A stretch of 19,935 bases of DNA from Candidatus Micrarchaeum sp. (lineage in GTDB: Archaea; Micrarchaeota; Micrarchaeia; CAILAH01), in the NCBI GenBank assembly GCA_020723045.1, contig DYJQ01000005.1, positions 1 to 19,935 on the forward strand, written 5' to 3'. The notes below the pieces were generated by a model. It was not told where the DNA came from and searched no databases. It was given only the letters and a program-made list of their open reading frames with translations. Below are positions 7,054 to 13,796 of this stretch, piece after piece (positions within the stretch are counted from its first letter, which is position 1; each line of letters opens with the position of its first letter). A program made the position numbers and the translations under genes.

Positions 7054-7638
7054 ATGATTGACATAATGACTGGCCTGCTTGGAGGCGGGCTGTTCCTCAT
7101 ATGTATCGGCGCGATTGCGCTCATATTTATAGTAGCAGTCGCCTACACATACAACAGCTTTGTTGTAAAGAGGAATGCGGTGCAAAATGCGTGGGCGCAG
7201 ATTGACGTCCAGCTCAAGAAACGGTTTGACCTCGTGCCCAATCTCGTCGAGACAGTGAAGGGATATGCAAAACATGAGAAGGGCGTATTCGAAGAGGTTA
7301 CAAGGGCGAGGGCTGCCATAATGAGTGCAAAGACGCCGAAAGAGACTATTGAAGCGAACAATATGCTCACAGGCGCGCTCAAGAGCCTGTTCGCAGTTGC
7401 TGAAGCATACCCCGACCTCAAGGCAAACCAGAACTTTATGCAATTGCAGAGTGAGTTGTCAAACATCGAGAACCAGATAGGGCAGGTGAGAGAGGCATAC
7501 AACGATAGCGTATATTCATACAACACTGCAATACAGATGTTCCCGGGCAACTTGGTTGCGGGTATACTTGGGTTCAGGGAAGCTGAATTCTTCAAGACTA
7601 GTGAAGAAGAGGCAAAACCTATCAAAGTTGAATTCTGA
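7054..7638 (+). CDS. lemA: LemA family membrane protein
   Basis: LemA proteins are small membrane-anchored helical proteins of unclear function. The signature order is complete: an N-terminal hydrophobic helix (about residues 9-33), then YNSFVVKRNAVQNAWAQIDVQLKKRFDLVPNLVETVKGYAKHE-type sequence, RARAAI, a long helical region with SELSNIENQIG and AYNDSVYSYNTAIQMFPGN, and a final FREAEFFKTSEEE segment. At 194 residues it has full family length. Start ATG 7054 has GGTGAA upstream. It is followed at once by the eL41 gene and a small membrane protein, which may share its transcript. Confidence 0.93.
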   Translation: MIDIMTGLLGGGLFLICIGAIALIFIVAVAYTYNSFVVKRNAVQNAWAQIDVQLKKRFDLVPNLVETVKGYAKHEKGVFEEVTRARAAIMSAKTPKETIEANNMLTGALKSLFAVAEAYPDLKANQNFMQLQSELSNIENQIGQVREAYNDSVYSYNTAIQMFPGNLVAGILGFREAEFFKTSEEEAKPIKVEF

Positions 7639-7687
7639 GGTGAATGTTTTGGGTGCCATACCGAGAAAGTGGAAAAAGAAGGGAAGG

Positions 7688-7762
7688 ATGCGCTGGAAAT
7701 GGCTTAAAAAGAGAAGAAAGAGGATGAAGAGAAAGGTTAAGAGGAGAGTTGGCGAGCTGTAG
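7688..7762 (+). CDS. rpl41e: Ribosomal protein eL41 (L41e)
   Basis: A 24-residue, almost entirely basic helix beginning MRWKWLKKRRKRMKRK. This matches eL41, the smallest ribosomal protein, whose archaeal forms have the same MRxKW-(K/R)n layout. ATG 7688 has GGGAAGG immediately before it, which is too close for a good SD, so a start at an upstream in-frame GTG/TTG (giving an extra PRKWKKKGR-type N-terminus) is possible. Such genes are usually missed because of size. It sits 49 nt after lemA. Confidence 0.7.
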   Translation: MRWKWLKKRRKRMKRKVKRRVGEL

Positions 7763-7780
7763 GTATAAGGTGTATTGCTA

Positions 7781-8002
7781 ATGATACATCTCCTCATTGC
7801 CTTTTTGCTTCTTATTTTTATGTCCCTTATGGTTGTCGAGCCCGTTCAAACGGGCCGTCTGCTCTATTTCTTTATATGCGTGATCTTGTTTGCGATATAC
7901 AACGTAGTGCATCTGAAAGGCTTGCAGATGAGCCTTGAGATGCTCTCACGCAAGAAAACTATACAAAGGCCAAAAAACACAAAATATTTAAATAAGTTTT
8001 AA
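7781..8002 (+). CDS. 73-aa protein with two membrane helices
   Basis: Family not recognised. ATG 7781 has AAGGTG 8 nt upstream; a TTG two codons earlier is less likely. Two hydrophobic helices are visible: LLIAFLLLIFMSLMVV near residues 4-20 and LLYFFICVILFAIYNVV near 30-47. A cytoplasmic basic tail with RKKTIQRPKNTKYLNK follows. It lies 18 nt after eL41 and is probably the last gene of the lemA transcript. Confidence 0.6.
   Translation: MIHLLIAFLLLIFMSLMVVEPVQTGRLLYFFICVILFAIYNVVHLKGLQMSLEMLSRKKTIQRPKNTKYLNKF
7984..7993 (+). promoter_or_regulatory. TATA box of the repeat membrane protein
   Basis: TATTTAAATA centred about 27 nt before ATG 8015. The 30-nt upstream A/T stretch has no SD site, so a leaderless transcript is likely. 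It overlaps the 3' end of the preceding gene. Confidence 0.5.
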
Positions 8003-8014
8003 TAAAAAATAATC

Positions 8015-8710
8015 ATGACAACTACAACAACCCAAACAAACAACACTTTACCTGAAAAAAAGAAGATCGAGCCCAAGAAGGCACCTTGGGGAAAGTTCTT
8101 ACTCGCTATAGGCGCCTGTGCCGAATCAGTCCATCTTATATATAACGTGGTTTCCGATAATGCTTATATAGGTATTAGTAATTTCCTTAGCACCAACAAG
8201 GCCATTGCCTCTTGGATAATAGATAACCCATTTACTGCAACTATAGGAACAATGACTGCAATCGCTACGCTCAAGCTAGTTTACTTTGTAATGGAGAATA
8301 GAGGAAAAAATAGAATATCCGCATCTAATGTTGAAGAATATGCAAATAAGGCGATATACTATGGCAAGTTCTTCTTAGTGCCTGCAAGTATATCGACAAT
8401 CACTAATATACGTTCTGCAATTGAAGACCATGCAAGTGATATGGAGACGTGGATAAACGCGACCAATCCAAGTAATATGGAGACGTGGATAAACGCGACC
8501 AATCCAAGTAATATGGAGACGTGGATAAACGCGACTCAACCACTTCTCATAACAGGCGCGGCACTTACTGCGGCAATAACGCTTAAGCTGGTGATAAAGT
8601 ATGTGATTAAAGGAGGTCAAAACTTAAGAGAACTTATGATGGCGGGTAAGGATAAAGCAACAAAGAACGATAATGATAGCAAAAAGCCTAATGAGGCAAA
8701 TACTCAATAG
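8015..8710 (+). CDS. Four-helix membrane protein with NAT-sequon repeat loop
   Basis: Family not recognised. Four hydrophobic segments lie near residues 26-46, 71-93, 115-133 and 176-198, with K/R-rich stretches at the N-terminus, between helices 2 and 3 and at the C-terminus. This positive-inside pattern places the loops after helices 1 and 3 outside the cell. The second outer loop carries a 12-residue repeat, METWINATNPSN, in 2.8 copies, each with the N-glycosylation sequon Asn-Ala-Thr (N148, N160, N172). The two halves of the protein resemble each other (GKFLL/GKFFL, TLKLVYFV/TLKLVIKYV), so it probably arose by internal duplication. The tail is hydrophilic and rich in K, N and D. It is followed 101 nt later by the AAA_14 ATPase. 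Function unknown. Confidence 0.7.
   Translation: MTTTTTQTNNTLPEKKKIEPKKAPWGKFLLAIGACAESVHLIYNVVSDNAYIGISNFLSTNKAIASWIIDNPFTATIGTMTAIATLKLVYFVMENRGKNRISASNVEEYANKAIYYGKFFLVPASISTITNIRSAIEDHASDMETWINATNPSNMETWINATNPSNMETWINATQPLLITGAALTAAITLKLVIKYVIKGGQNLRELMMAGKDKATKNDNDSKKPNEANTQ
8439..8535 (+). repeat. 36-bp direct tandem repeat, 2.7 copies
   Basis: Copies at 8439-8474 and 8475-8510 are identical; 8511-8535 matches the first 25 bases. The unit is 12 codons, so the frame is kept. Perfect identity including synonymous positions indicates recent expansion by slippage or unequal recombination. Confidence 0.97.
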
Positions 8711-8771
8711 GCGTCTCGAGGCCACATATGAAAGAAAAAACCATCTCATTAAATCAAATGCTTGTGGTTGA

Positions 8772-8804
8772 TAACAACAAACTTTAAATAAATATATGTT
8801 GTTA
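8772..8804. promoter_or_regulatory. Inverted repeat enclosing the TATA box of the AAA_14 gene
   Basis: Perfect 8-bp arms TAACAACA (8772-8779) and TGTTGTTA (8797-8804) enclose TTTAAATA at 8783-8790. The TATA centre is about 26 nt before ATG 8812, so the message is probably leaderless. A dimeric repressor bound here would block TBP; alternatively the palindrome is a chance feature of A/T-rich DNA. Confidence 0.45.
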
Positions 8805-8811
8805 ACTATCC

Positions 8812-10113
8812 ATGGTAAATATTGAGGATTTGAAGCGAATAATAACCTCTCAAAAAGAAGAAATTGAAGAATTGATAAAGAGAGAGAACATAATAAAACG
8901 AGATGTTGATGCAAAACGCCTAAGAGACTACATCAAGCATCCGAATGTACTTGCCATTCTGGGCGTAAGAAGGTGCGGCAAGTCTGTTTTTACGTGGCTT
9001 CTACTCGCAGGTAAGAAATTTGGCTACATAAATTTTTTTGATGAGAGGCTGTCAACGCTTAAAGTCGATAATCTAGATATGGTAATTCAGGCGTTCTATG
9101 AACTGTACAATGATGTAGAATATTTTGTTTTTGATGAGATTCAGAATGTAACTGGCTGGGAAAGGTTTGTGAGCCGGCTCAGAACATCCAAAAAAGTAAT
9201 AATCACAGGAAGTAATTCACAATTGCTATCTAGTGAATTGGCAACCTATTTAACGGGGAGGCATGTTGATTTTGAATTGTTTCCGTTTAATTTTAAAGAA
9301 TATATTTCGCTTAGAGGGATAACATTGGATAAAAATTGGATGTATTCTGTAAAAACGGTTGCAAAAGTTAAAAATGCAGCAAGACAGTTCATTTTCGAAG
9401 GCGGTTTTCCTGAAGTTGACAAATTTGGAAGAATGTTCCTGCAGACGATATATATGGACATAGTGGATAAAGATGTCTTGGCAAGGTATAAAATTAAGAA
9501 TGTTCAAGCCCTAAAAACAATAGCAAGATATCTTATATCAAATTATTCTGAAGAATTTACCTTTACCAAGCTGAAAAATATTGCTAATCTGAAAGATGTC
9601 CATACTGCGAGTGATTATGTAAGGTATCTAGAAAATTCATATCTTATGTTTACGCTAGAACGGTTTTCATTTAAACTAAAGGAACATGCCATTGCTCCAA
9701 AAAAAATTTATTGTATTGATACTGGCCTTGTAAATGCTATAAGCTTCAAATTCTCTGAAAACTTTGGCAGGTTGATGGAAAATTTAGTGGCAATAGAACT
9801 GCTTAGGAGGAGAAGCTATAATAGTCTCGAATGGGAAGTTTATTATTATAAGGACCACCAGCAGAGAGAGGTGGATTTTGTTTTAAAGGATGGCAAGAAA
9901 GTAAAACAATTGATTCAGGTTACCAATGCCTCATCAAGGGAAGAGATAAGTGAGAGAGAAATGAATGCTTTACTGAAGGCAAGCACAGAGCTTAAGTGCA
10001 ATAATCTGCTTGTGATAACGTGGGATTACGAAGATGAAGAAAAAGCAGAAAACAAAACAGTAAAATACGTGCCTTTATGGAAGTGGCTATATTTTGCTTT
10101 GCTGAATATTTGA
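8812..10113 (+). CDS. AAA_14/DUF4143 family ATPase
   Basis: The N-terminal AAA_14 core has Walker A GVRRCGKS (residues 51-58), Walker B YFVFDEIQNV (D108, E109), and the GSNSQLLSSELATYLTGRH and FPFNFKEY segments characteristic of this family. The C-terminal half has the DUF4143 layout ending in a PD-(D/E)xK-like fold: REVDFVLKDGK (D355) and LIQVTNAS (Q369), where the usual Lys after the second acidic/Gln position is Thr. The 433 residues are full length. Members are common in archaea as mobile-looking singletons, and their cellular role is not settled. Codon choice (AAA, ATA, TTT) is clearly more A/T-rich than in neighbouring housekeeping genes, consistent with later acquisition. It converges on the Brix gene with a 38-nt gap. 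Confidence 0.88.
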   Translation: MVNIEDLKRIITSQKEEIEELIKRENIIKRDVDAKRLRDYIKHPNVLAILGVRRCGKSVFTWLLLAGKKFGYINFFDERLSTLKVDNLDMVIQAFYELYNDVEYFVFDEIQNVTGWERFVSRLRTSKKVIITGSNSQLLSSELATYLTGRHVDFELFPFNFKEYISLRGITLDKNWMYSVKTVAKVKNAARQFIFEGGFPEVDKFGRMFLQTIYMDIVDKDVLARYKIKNVQALKTIARYLISNYSEEFTFTKLKNIANLKDVHTASDYVRYLENSYLMFTLERFSFKLKEHAIAPKKIYCIDTGLVNAISFKFSENFGRLMENLVAIELLRRRSYNSLEWEVYYYKDHQQREVDFVLKDGKKVKQLIQVTNASSREEISEREMNALLKASTELKCNNLLVITWDYEDEEKAENKTVKYVPLWKWLYFALLNI

Positions 10114-10151
10114 AACTCCGCGGCTAGCAACGTATAATACTAACGCGCACA

Positions 10152-10622
10152 TCACACAAGCTTGAGTATTATTGCCTCCTTTCCGTTTATTTTAACTGAA
10201 AGATAATTATCGTTGATGGCAATTTTTGCCTTCTGCCTTCCCTCTTTCTCTACCCCTCTCTCTTCATACTCCACTCCTTGGTCGGCAAACATATCCGCAA
10301 ACCCTCGCGCACTCTCATCAACAATTACGCCGCGAGCCAATACCCTCTCAACCTTAACAACATTAAACCCTGCCCTTGCGGCAATATCCCACGTATCATC
10401 GCTCTTTATGTCAACTGCCTGAATCTCTGCAGGATTACCGTGCGATTCATACACAAGAATGATACGCGAGTAGCCCAACTGTGTGCACGCACGTGCTATC
10501 ACCGAATCAAAATCCCTCTTGCCCCTATTCTCATAAACACAATTTGGGAATATGTTTGAAAGCGAACGGGCCAGACGTCTTGTAACGGGCCCTGCCTTCC
10601 TGCTCGTAGTTATATATGGCAT
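10152..10622 (-). CDS. Brix-domain ribosome biogenesis protein (IMP4-like)
   Basis: The product starts MPYITTSRKAGPVTRRLARSLSNIFPNCVYENRGKRDFD-like sequence, the typical opening of the single-domain archaeal Brix protein, related to eukaryotic Imp4/Rpf2 factors that bind rRNA during ribosome assembly. Further strands (SRIILVYESHGNPAEIQAVDI) fit the anticodon-binding-like fold. At 156 residues it has the normal archaeal length. ATG 10622 directly follows the TAA of rpoP with no gap, so translation is coupled. It is the last gene of the psmA-to-Brix superoperon. Confidence 0.88.
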   Translation of the reverse strand: MPYITTSRKAGPVTRRLARSLSNIFPNCVYENRGKRDFDSVIARACTQLGYSRIILVYESHGNPAEIQAVDIKSDDTWDIAARAGFNVVKVERVLARGVIVDESARGFADMFADQGVEYEERGVEKEGRQKAKIAINDNYLSVKINGKEAIILKLV

Positions 10623-10754
10623 TTAATCAGTCTTTATCTCTTTTGCTATGGGAGGCCTTGCCTTAAAGACAATCCTAGAGGCACAAAATGGACAGCGAAC
10701 ATAGTTCGGGTCCATCTTCTCTATTATATTATTGCAATTGATGCACTTGTACAT
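10623..10754 (-). CDS. rpoP: DNA-directed RNA polymerase subunit P (Rpo12)
   Basis: A 43-residue subunit, below the usual size limit of gene finders. It reads MYKCINCNNIIEK ... YVRCPFCASRIVFKARP. The zinc ribbon C4-x2-C7 and C21-x2-C24 and the RIVFKARP motif define archaeal Rpo12, the homologue of eukaryotic Rpb12, which helps hold Rpo3/Rpo10 in the polymerase assembly platform. It sits between the eL43 gene (9-nt gap) and Brix (0-nt gap), a neighbourhood conserved in many archaea. Confidence 0.95.
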   Translation of the reverse strand: MYKCINCNNIIEKMDPNYVRCPFCASRIVFKARPPIAKEIKTD

Positions 10755-10763
10755 ACAAACACC

Positions 10764-11108
10764 TCACACCTTTTCTTCATTGACCTCTTGGGACTGTGAC
10801 TGTGATGGCACCTCCTCTACTTCTTCAAAAACCTTCTCAATCTCCTCCATTTCAGCCTGCGTTACCCCACCTTTCTTGCTCAAGTCATATATCAAACGCT
10901 GTGCCAGCTTACCAGCAGGTGTAGAAAACTCATACGCGCCACCAGCAAACTCGGCACCGCACGATTTGCACTGCCACATACCGATGCCGTGCCTCACAAC
11001 TGATTGCTTTGAGCATGCGGGACAAACATACTTCGCCGCCTTCGCCCTCTCTATCTTTGTGTAAACCTTCCTCCACTTTGCACCGCCACGAACATAAAAC
11101 CTTGTCAT
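10764..11108 (-). CDS. rpl37ae: Ribosomal protein eL43 (L37Ae)
   Basis: Large-subunit zinc-ribbon ribosomal protein. The ribbon is C29-x2-C32 and C47-x2-C50 in the YVCPACSKQSV ... MWQCKSCGAEFAGGAYEFSTPAGK context diagnostic for L37Ae. The core is about 80 residues; here a further acidic tail (EMEEIEKVFEEVEEV, then SQSQSQ and EVNEEKV) extends it to 114. ATG 11108 is kept although the SD (GTGGT) is weak. A TTTTAATATT element near 11143-11152 suggests an internal promoter in the 53-nt gap to the upstream membrane-protein gene. Confidence 0.94.
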   Translation of the reverse strand: MTRFYVRGGAKWRKVYTKIERAKAAKYVCPACSKQSVVRHGIGMWQCKSCGAEFAGGAYEFSTPAGKLAQRLIYDLSKKGGVTQAEMEEIEKVFEEVEEVPSQSQSQEVNEEKV

Positions 11109-11142
11109 AGTACCACGCTTCAGTGCCTATCTTAAGAAGGAA

Positions 11143-11152
11143 AACAATATTA
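11143..11152 (-). promoter_or_regulatory. Possible internal TATA box before eL43
   Basis: On the minus strand TTTTAATATT lies about 40 nt before ATG 11108 and predicts a start near 11121. It sits in the largest gap inside the block downstream of psmA (53 nt). Confidence 0.3.
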
Positions 11153-11161
11153 AAACTTTGC

Positions 11162-11590
11162 CTATTCCCCAAACAACGCCTTTGTGTCCTTGTCAAGCAG
11201 GAGGCTATAGAGCACAACCCCGTGCATCACAGTACCCAGCGGAAAGCCGAGAATTGCGAATATCACGGAGTTTATTATTGCCACATGCCTCGCAGTCCTG
11301 TTCCTCTTCCAGAGATAGTAGGTCACCACAGCCATGAAAATTGAATACAGTATCATAAATATGCTCATGGCAATGGTCAGCATCGGAAAGAATAACTCGG
11401 GCATCATGGCGAGCCTGGGAGGGAATATAAAAAGCCATACCGCAATCGCCAGCACCCCAACGCCCGCAATCGCCAGCACCCCAACGCCAAAGTTGAGGAC
11501 GGTCATGAGGACATAGATGACCACCGTCAGCATAAAGCTGAACGGCACTTTATTTTCCTCTTTAGTTACTTCAGCCACTGCAGCATCCAT
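11162..11590 (-). CDS. Four-helix membrane protein inserted in the exosome operon
   Basis: No confident family. ATG 11590 has AGGTGA 6 nt upstream. The 142-residue product has a charged N-terminus (DAAVAEVTKEENK), then hydrophobic segments near residues 16-52, 62-90 and 100-128 that make about four helices, with a basic loop (YYLWKRNRTARHV) and a KDTKALFGE tail resembling small DUF-type membrane proteins ending in a LLLxDxxTKxLF motif. The first hydrophobic stretch contains GVGVLAIA twice in a row, from a perfect 24-bp duplication. It starts 10 nt after rrp42 and is cotranscribed with the exosome genes, where a membrane protein is not expected. Confidence 0.7.
   Translation of the reverse strand: MDAAVAEVTKEENKVPFSFMLTVVIYVLMTVLNFGVGVLAIAGVGVLAIAVWLFIFPPRLAMMPELFFPMLTIAMSIFMILYSIFMAVVTYYLWKRNRTARHVAIINSVIFAILGFPLGTVMHGVVLYSLLLDKDTKALFGE
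11441..11488 (-). repeat. Perfect 24-bp tandem duplication
   Basis: Two identical 24-bp units, 11441-11464 and 11465-11488, encode GVGVLAIA twice inside a membrane helix. The frame is kept. Identity at every base points to a recent event. Confidence 0.97.
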
Positions 11591-11600
11591 AAAGCATCAC

Positions 11601-12371
11601 CTAAAGATATTTAGAGAGCTCGCGGTATTTCTCGAACGAGATGTCTATAATCTTCTCCAACTCATCCCTCTTGAACGCACCACGCCCGCTCTTCTGTATA
11701 GAACATATGTTGCTGCCGCATATGCCCACAGTTATACGCGCATCCCGTGCGTACTCCTCATCGAGCGATGGGTCTGCCACTATTTTATCGCCTATCTTGA
11801 CAAAAGTGAACTCAAGCGCATCACCGCTTAGTTTGAGCGGTGTGCCTTTCTCCTTCATCGCAAGTGCCCCATCCTTATACGGTGGAATTGATGCGTTCCT
11901 GATGGCGGCCATTGCTGCAAGTGAGGCAGCATCAAAATAGTTGCCATCATAATCAAGCACGTAGAGGTCAATGTACAGCCCGTAAACCTTATCCTCTTCT
12001 ATGAAGAAAGATTCCAAGTCAATTATCTCCGCGCTTCGCACCGCCCTGTCAACTACACGCGCCAGCTCAATCGCCCTCTCATCAGGTGGGCCGGGCTCAA
12101 ACCGCGGGTTTGCCATGGGAAGAAGTTCTGCACTGGTTGAGAGCACGCCTTCCTTAGGCCTATCGGGAAACGGTTTGTCAAGCTGGAATTTAACGCTGGC
12201 AAGTACTTGTGTGTTGCCAAGCTGAACCCAAGCCGACCCTTCTGCACTTTCTATAACGCCTTTCTTTACCTCGATGGGCCGATAATCAAACATCCCCCTC
12301 TTATCTGCCCTCTCACCCTTCTCCAGAAGAAGTGTCACGTATGATTTCTTAATCTCATCCATTACTTCCAT
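11601..12371 (-). CDS. rrp42: Exosome complex subunit Rrp42
   Basis: RNase PH-fold subunit that alternates with Rrp41 in the hexameric exosome ring and supports RNA binding without catalysis. Family features: RADKRGMFDYRPIEV near the N-terminus, the QLGNTQVLASVKFQLDKPFPDRP strand, ELLPMANPRFEPGPPDERAIELARVVDR, and LDYDGNYFDAASLAAMAAI. The RR pair and phosphate-coordinating Asp pair of Rrp41 are absent, as expected. At 256 residues it is normal in length. ATG 12371 has GAGGAGGGG upstream; a second ATG three codons on is possible. It follows rrp41 by 14 nt. Confidence 0.95.
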   Translation of the reverse strand: MEVMDEIKKSYVTLLLEKGERADKRGMFDYRPIEVKKGVIESAEGSAWVQLGNTQVLASVKFQLDKPFPDRPKEGVLSTSAELLPMANPRFEPGPPDERAIELARVVDRAVRSAEIIDLESFFIEEDKVYGLYIDLYVLDYDGNYFDAASLAAMAAIRNASIPPYKDGALAMKEKGTPLKLSGDALEFTFVKIGDKIVADPSLDEEYARDARITVGICGSNICSIQKSGRGAFKRDELEKIIDISFEKYRELSKYL

Positions 12372-12385
12372 GTAATCCCCTCCTC

Positions 12386-13138
12386 TTATTCCTCACCAGC
12401 ACGTGCATACGCCTTTTCAAGCGCACTAGTCTCAGCATCCCTTATCACGGGTGCCATCTTCTCAGCATAATCAAGCGCCCTGAAAAGCTCCTCCTTGCTG
12501 AGCAAGCCATCCATCTGCAGGAGCAGTATATCTTTGTTCCGTGGCGCCAACGCTATCGGCACATCCGCTTGGCCAAAGTTATCCTCTTCCTTGCCCACAT
12601 CAAGGCATATCTGGTTCTCAATCTTACCAGATGCAACCGCAACTGGCAGATCCTTCATCGGGATGCCTGCGTTTGCAAGCGCAACCGATGCCGCAACAAG
12701 GCTAGCGCATCTCGTACCGCCGGATGCCTGAAGGACTTCTATGAATACATCAATCATTGCGTTTGGGTAGTGCTCAAGCAGCACAACATTCTCGAGCGCC
12801 TCACGCAACACCATTGAGAGTTCTATCGACCTTCTGTTTGGGCCGGACCTCCCGTGCTCCTCTTTAGATGCAAACGGCGACATCAAGTAACGCACACTGA
12901 GCTTTGCCCTGTAAGGGTTTGCGTCATGCCTCGGCAGGCATTCCCTAGGGCCGTATACCGCGGCTATTACCTTGTTATCGCCCCACTCAACATATGCCGA
13001 GCCAGCTGCTTTATGAAGGAGCCCTGCCTCAATCTTGAGCGGGCGCATCTCATCAAGAGCCCTTCCGTCAACCCTCTTCCCATCTATTATGAGTTTTACA
13101 TCTTCCCTTTTTCCGCTTCCGTATTCTTCTTCTGACAT
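12386..13138 (-). CDS. rrp41: Exosome complex catalytic subunit Rrp41
   Basis: Phosphorolytic 3'-5' exoribonuclease subunit of the archaeal exosome. The RNase PH fold begins at RVDGRALDEMRPLKIEAG. Catalytic and phosphate-binding residues are present: R102-R103 in GPNRRSIELS, and D186 and D192 in KEEDNFGQADVPIA, with the same 84-residue spacing as in the Sulfolobus enzyme. The stretch VLQASGGTRCASLVAASVALANAGIP is typical. The 250 residues are full length. It lies 21 nt after rrp4 and 14 nt before rrp42 in the classical rrp4-rrp41-rrp42 order. Confidence 0.97.
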   Translation of the reverse strand: MSEEEYGSGKREDVKLIIDGKRVDGRALDEMRPLKIEAGLLHKAAGSAYVEWGDNKVIAAVYGPRECLPRHDANPYRAKLSVRYLMSPFASKEEHGRSGPNRRSIELSMVLREALENVVLLEHYPNAMIDVFIEVLQASGGTRCASLVAASVALANAGIPMKDLPVAVASGKIENQICLDVGKEEDNFGQADVPIALAPRNKDILLLQMDGLLSKEELFRALDYAEKMAPVIRDAETSALEKAYARAGEE

Positions 13139-13159
13139 TTTAGATCAACCCCATAAATT

Positions 13160-13765
13160 TTATTCTCGTCCGCCTTTCTTCAGAAAATCGGCTATCTTAT
13201 CCGTAAGGCCGGATGTATGTGCCTCCGACTCAATCTTGAGTATAGCCTTAGTCGCTAGGTACTCATCCCCCCCTTTTATCCATATCCATCCGTTTTTTCC
13301 TATAACTATATTAGAGCCGGTTGTTGCTTTTATCTGCGCAAGCATCGAACCCTTTTTTCCTATAACACGCGGTACTTTGACAGGTGAGATCTGGCTTATA
13401 CTACCGCCTTTCAGCACAGTCGCGTCTATAAGTGTAATCTCGCCAACCTCATCAACATCGCGCACCTTTGCAACCACAATGTCACCCATGCTCAGCGACT
13501 CGCGTATATCCTTGTTTGAGATGAAAGTCTCGCTTGGAAGACCGGTCTGCACCCTATAACCGTTTGGCTTGACCTCAGAAACAACACCTATTATGAGGTC
13601 GCCCTCCTGTGGCTCGTACGGGCCCTCAAGCGGGATGAATGTTCCTGTATCACTATCGTAAAGACCCACCTGTGAGGCATAGCTCTTGCCATCCTCAACG
13701 TAAACACCCCTTACAGACATCTTGCTGTCAGCTAAAAAATCACCCGGAAAAACCATCTTTCTCAT
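13160..13765 (-). CDS. rrp4: Exosome complex RNA-binding subunit Rrp4
   Basis: Cap protein that feeds RNA into the Rrp41/42 ring. Three domains are visible: an N-terminal domain (VFPGDFLADS ... GVYVEDGKSYASQVGLYD, residues 5-55), an S1 domain (about 56-125, GDLIIGVVSEVKPNGYRVQTG) and a KH domain (about 130-185) with the GKKG loop at 136-139. At 201 residues it is slightly short but complete. ATG 13765 is preferred: GAGGTTG precedes it, and a second ATG 5 nt upstream is out of frame and closed after two codons. It lies 31 nt after the SBDS gene. Confidence 0.96.
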   Translation of the reverse strand: MRKMVFPGDFLADSKMSVRGVYVEDGKSYASQVGLYDSDTGTFIPLEGPYEPQEGDLIIGVVSEVKPNGYRVQTGLPSETFISNKDIRESLSMGDIVVAKVRDVDEVGEITLIDATVLKGGSISQISPVKVPRVIGKKGSMLAQIKATTGSNIVIGKNGWIWIKGGDEYLATKAILKIESEAHTSGLTDKIADFLKKGGRE

Positions 13766-13796
13766 AACATCAACCTCGCATACTTCACATTCTTAA

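Noticed and set aside
7644..7727. 27-codon ORF (MFWVPYRESG...) after GAGGTGA
   Set aside because: It overlaps the eL41 gene in another frame, the SD is too close to its ATG, and the peptide has no recognisable pattern.
8728..8787. 19-codon ORF with GAGG upstream, between the membrane protein and AAA_14 ATPase
   Set aside because: It ends inside the palindrome/TATA region and has no promoter of its own; the peptide is unremarkable. Too little to call a gene.
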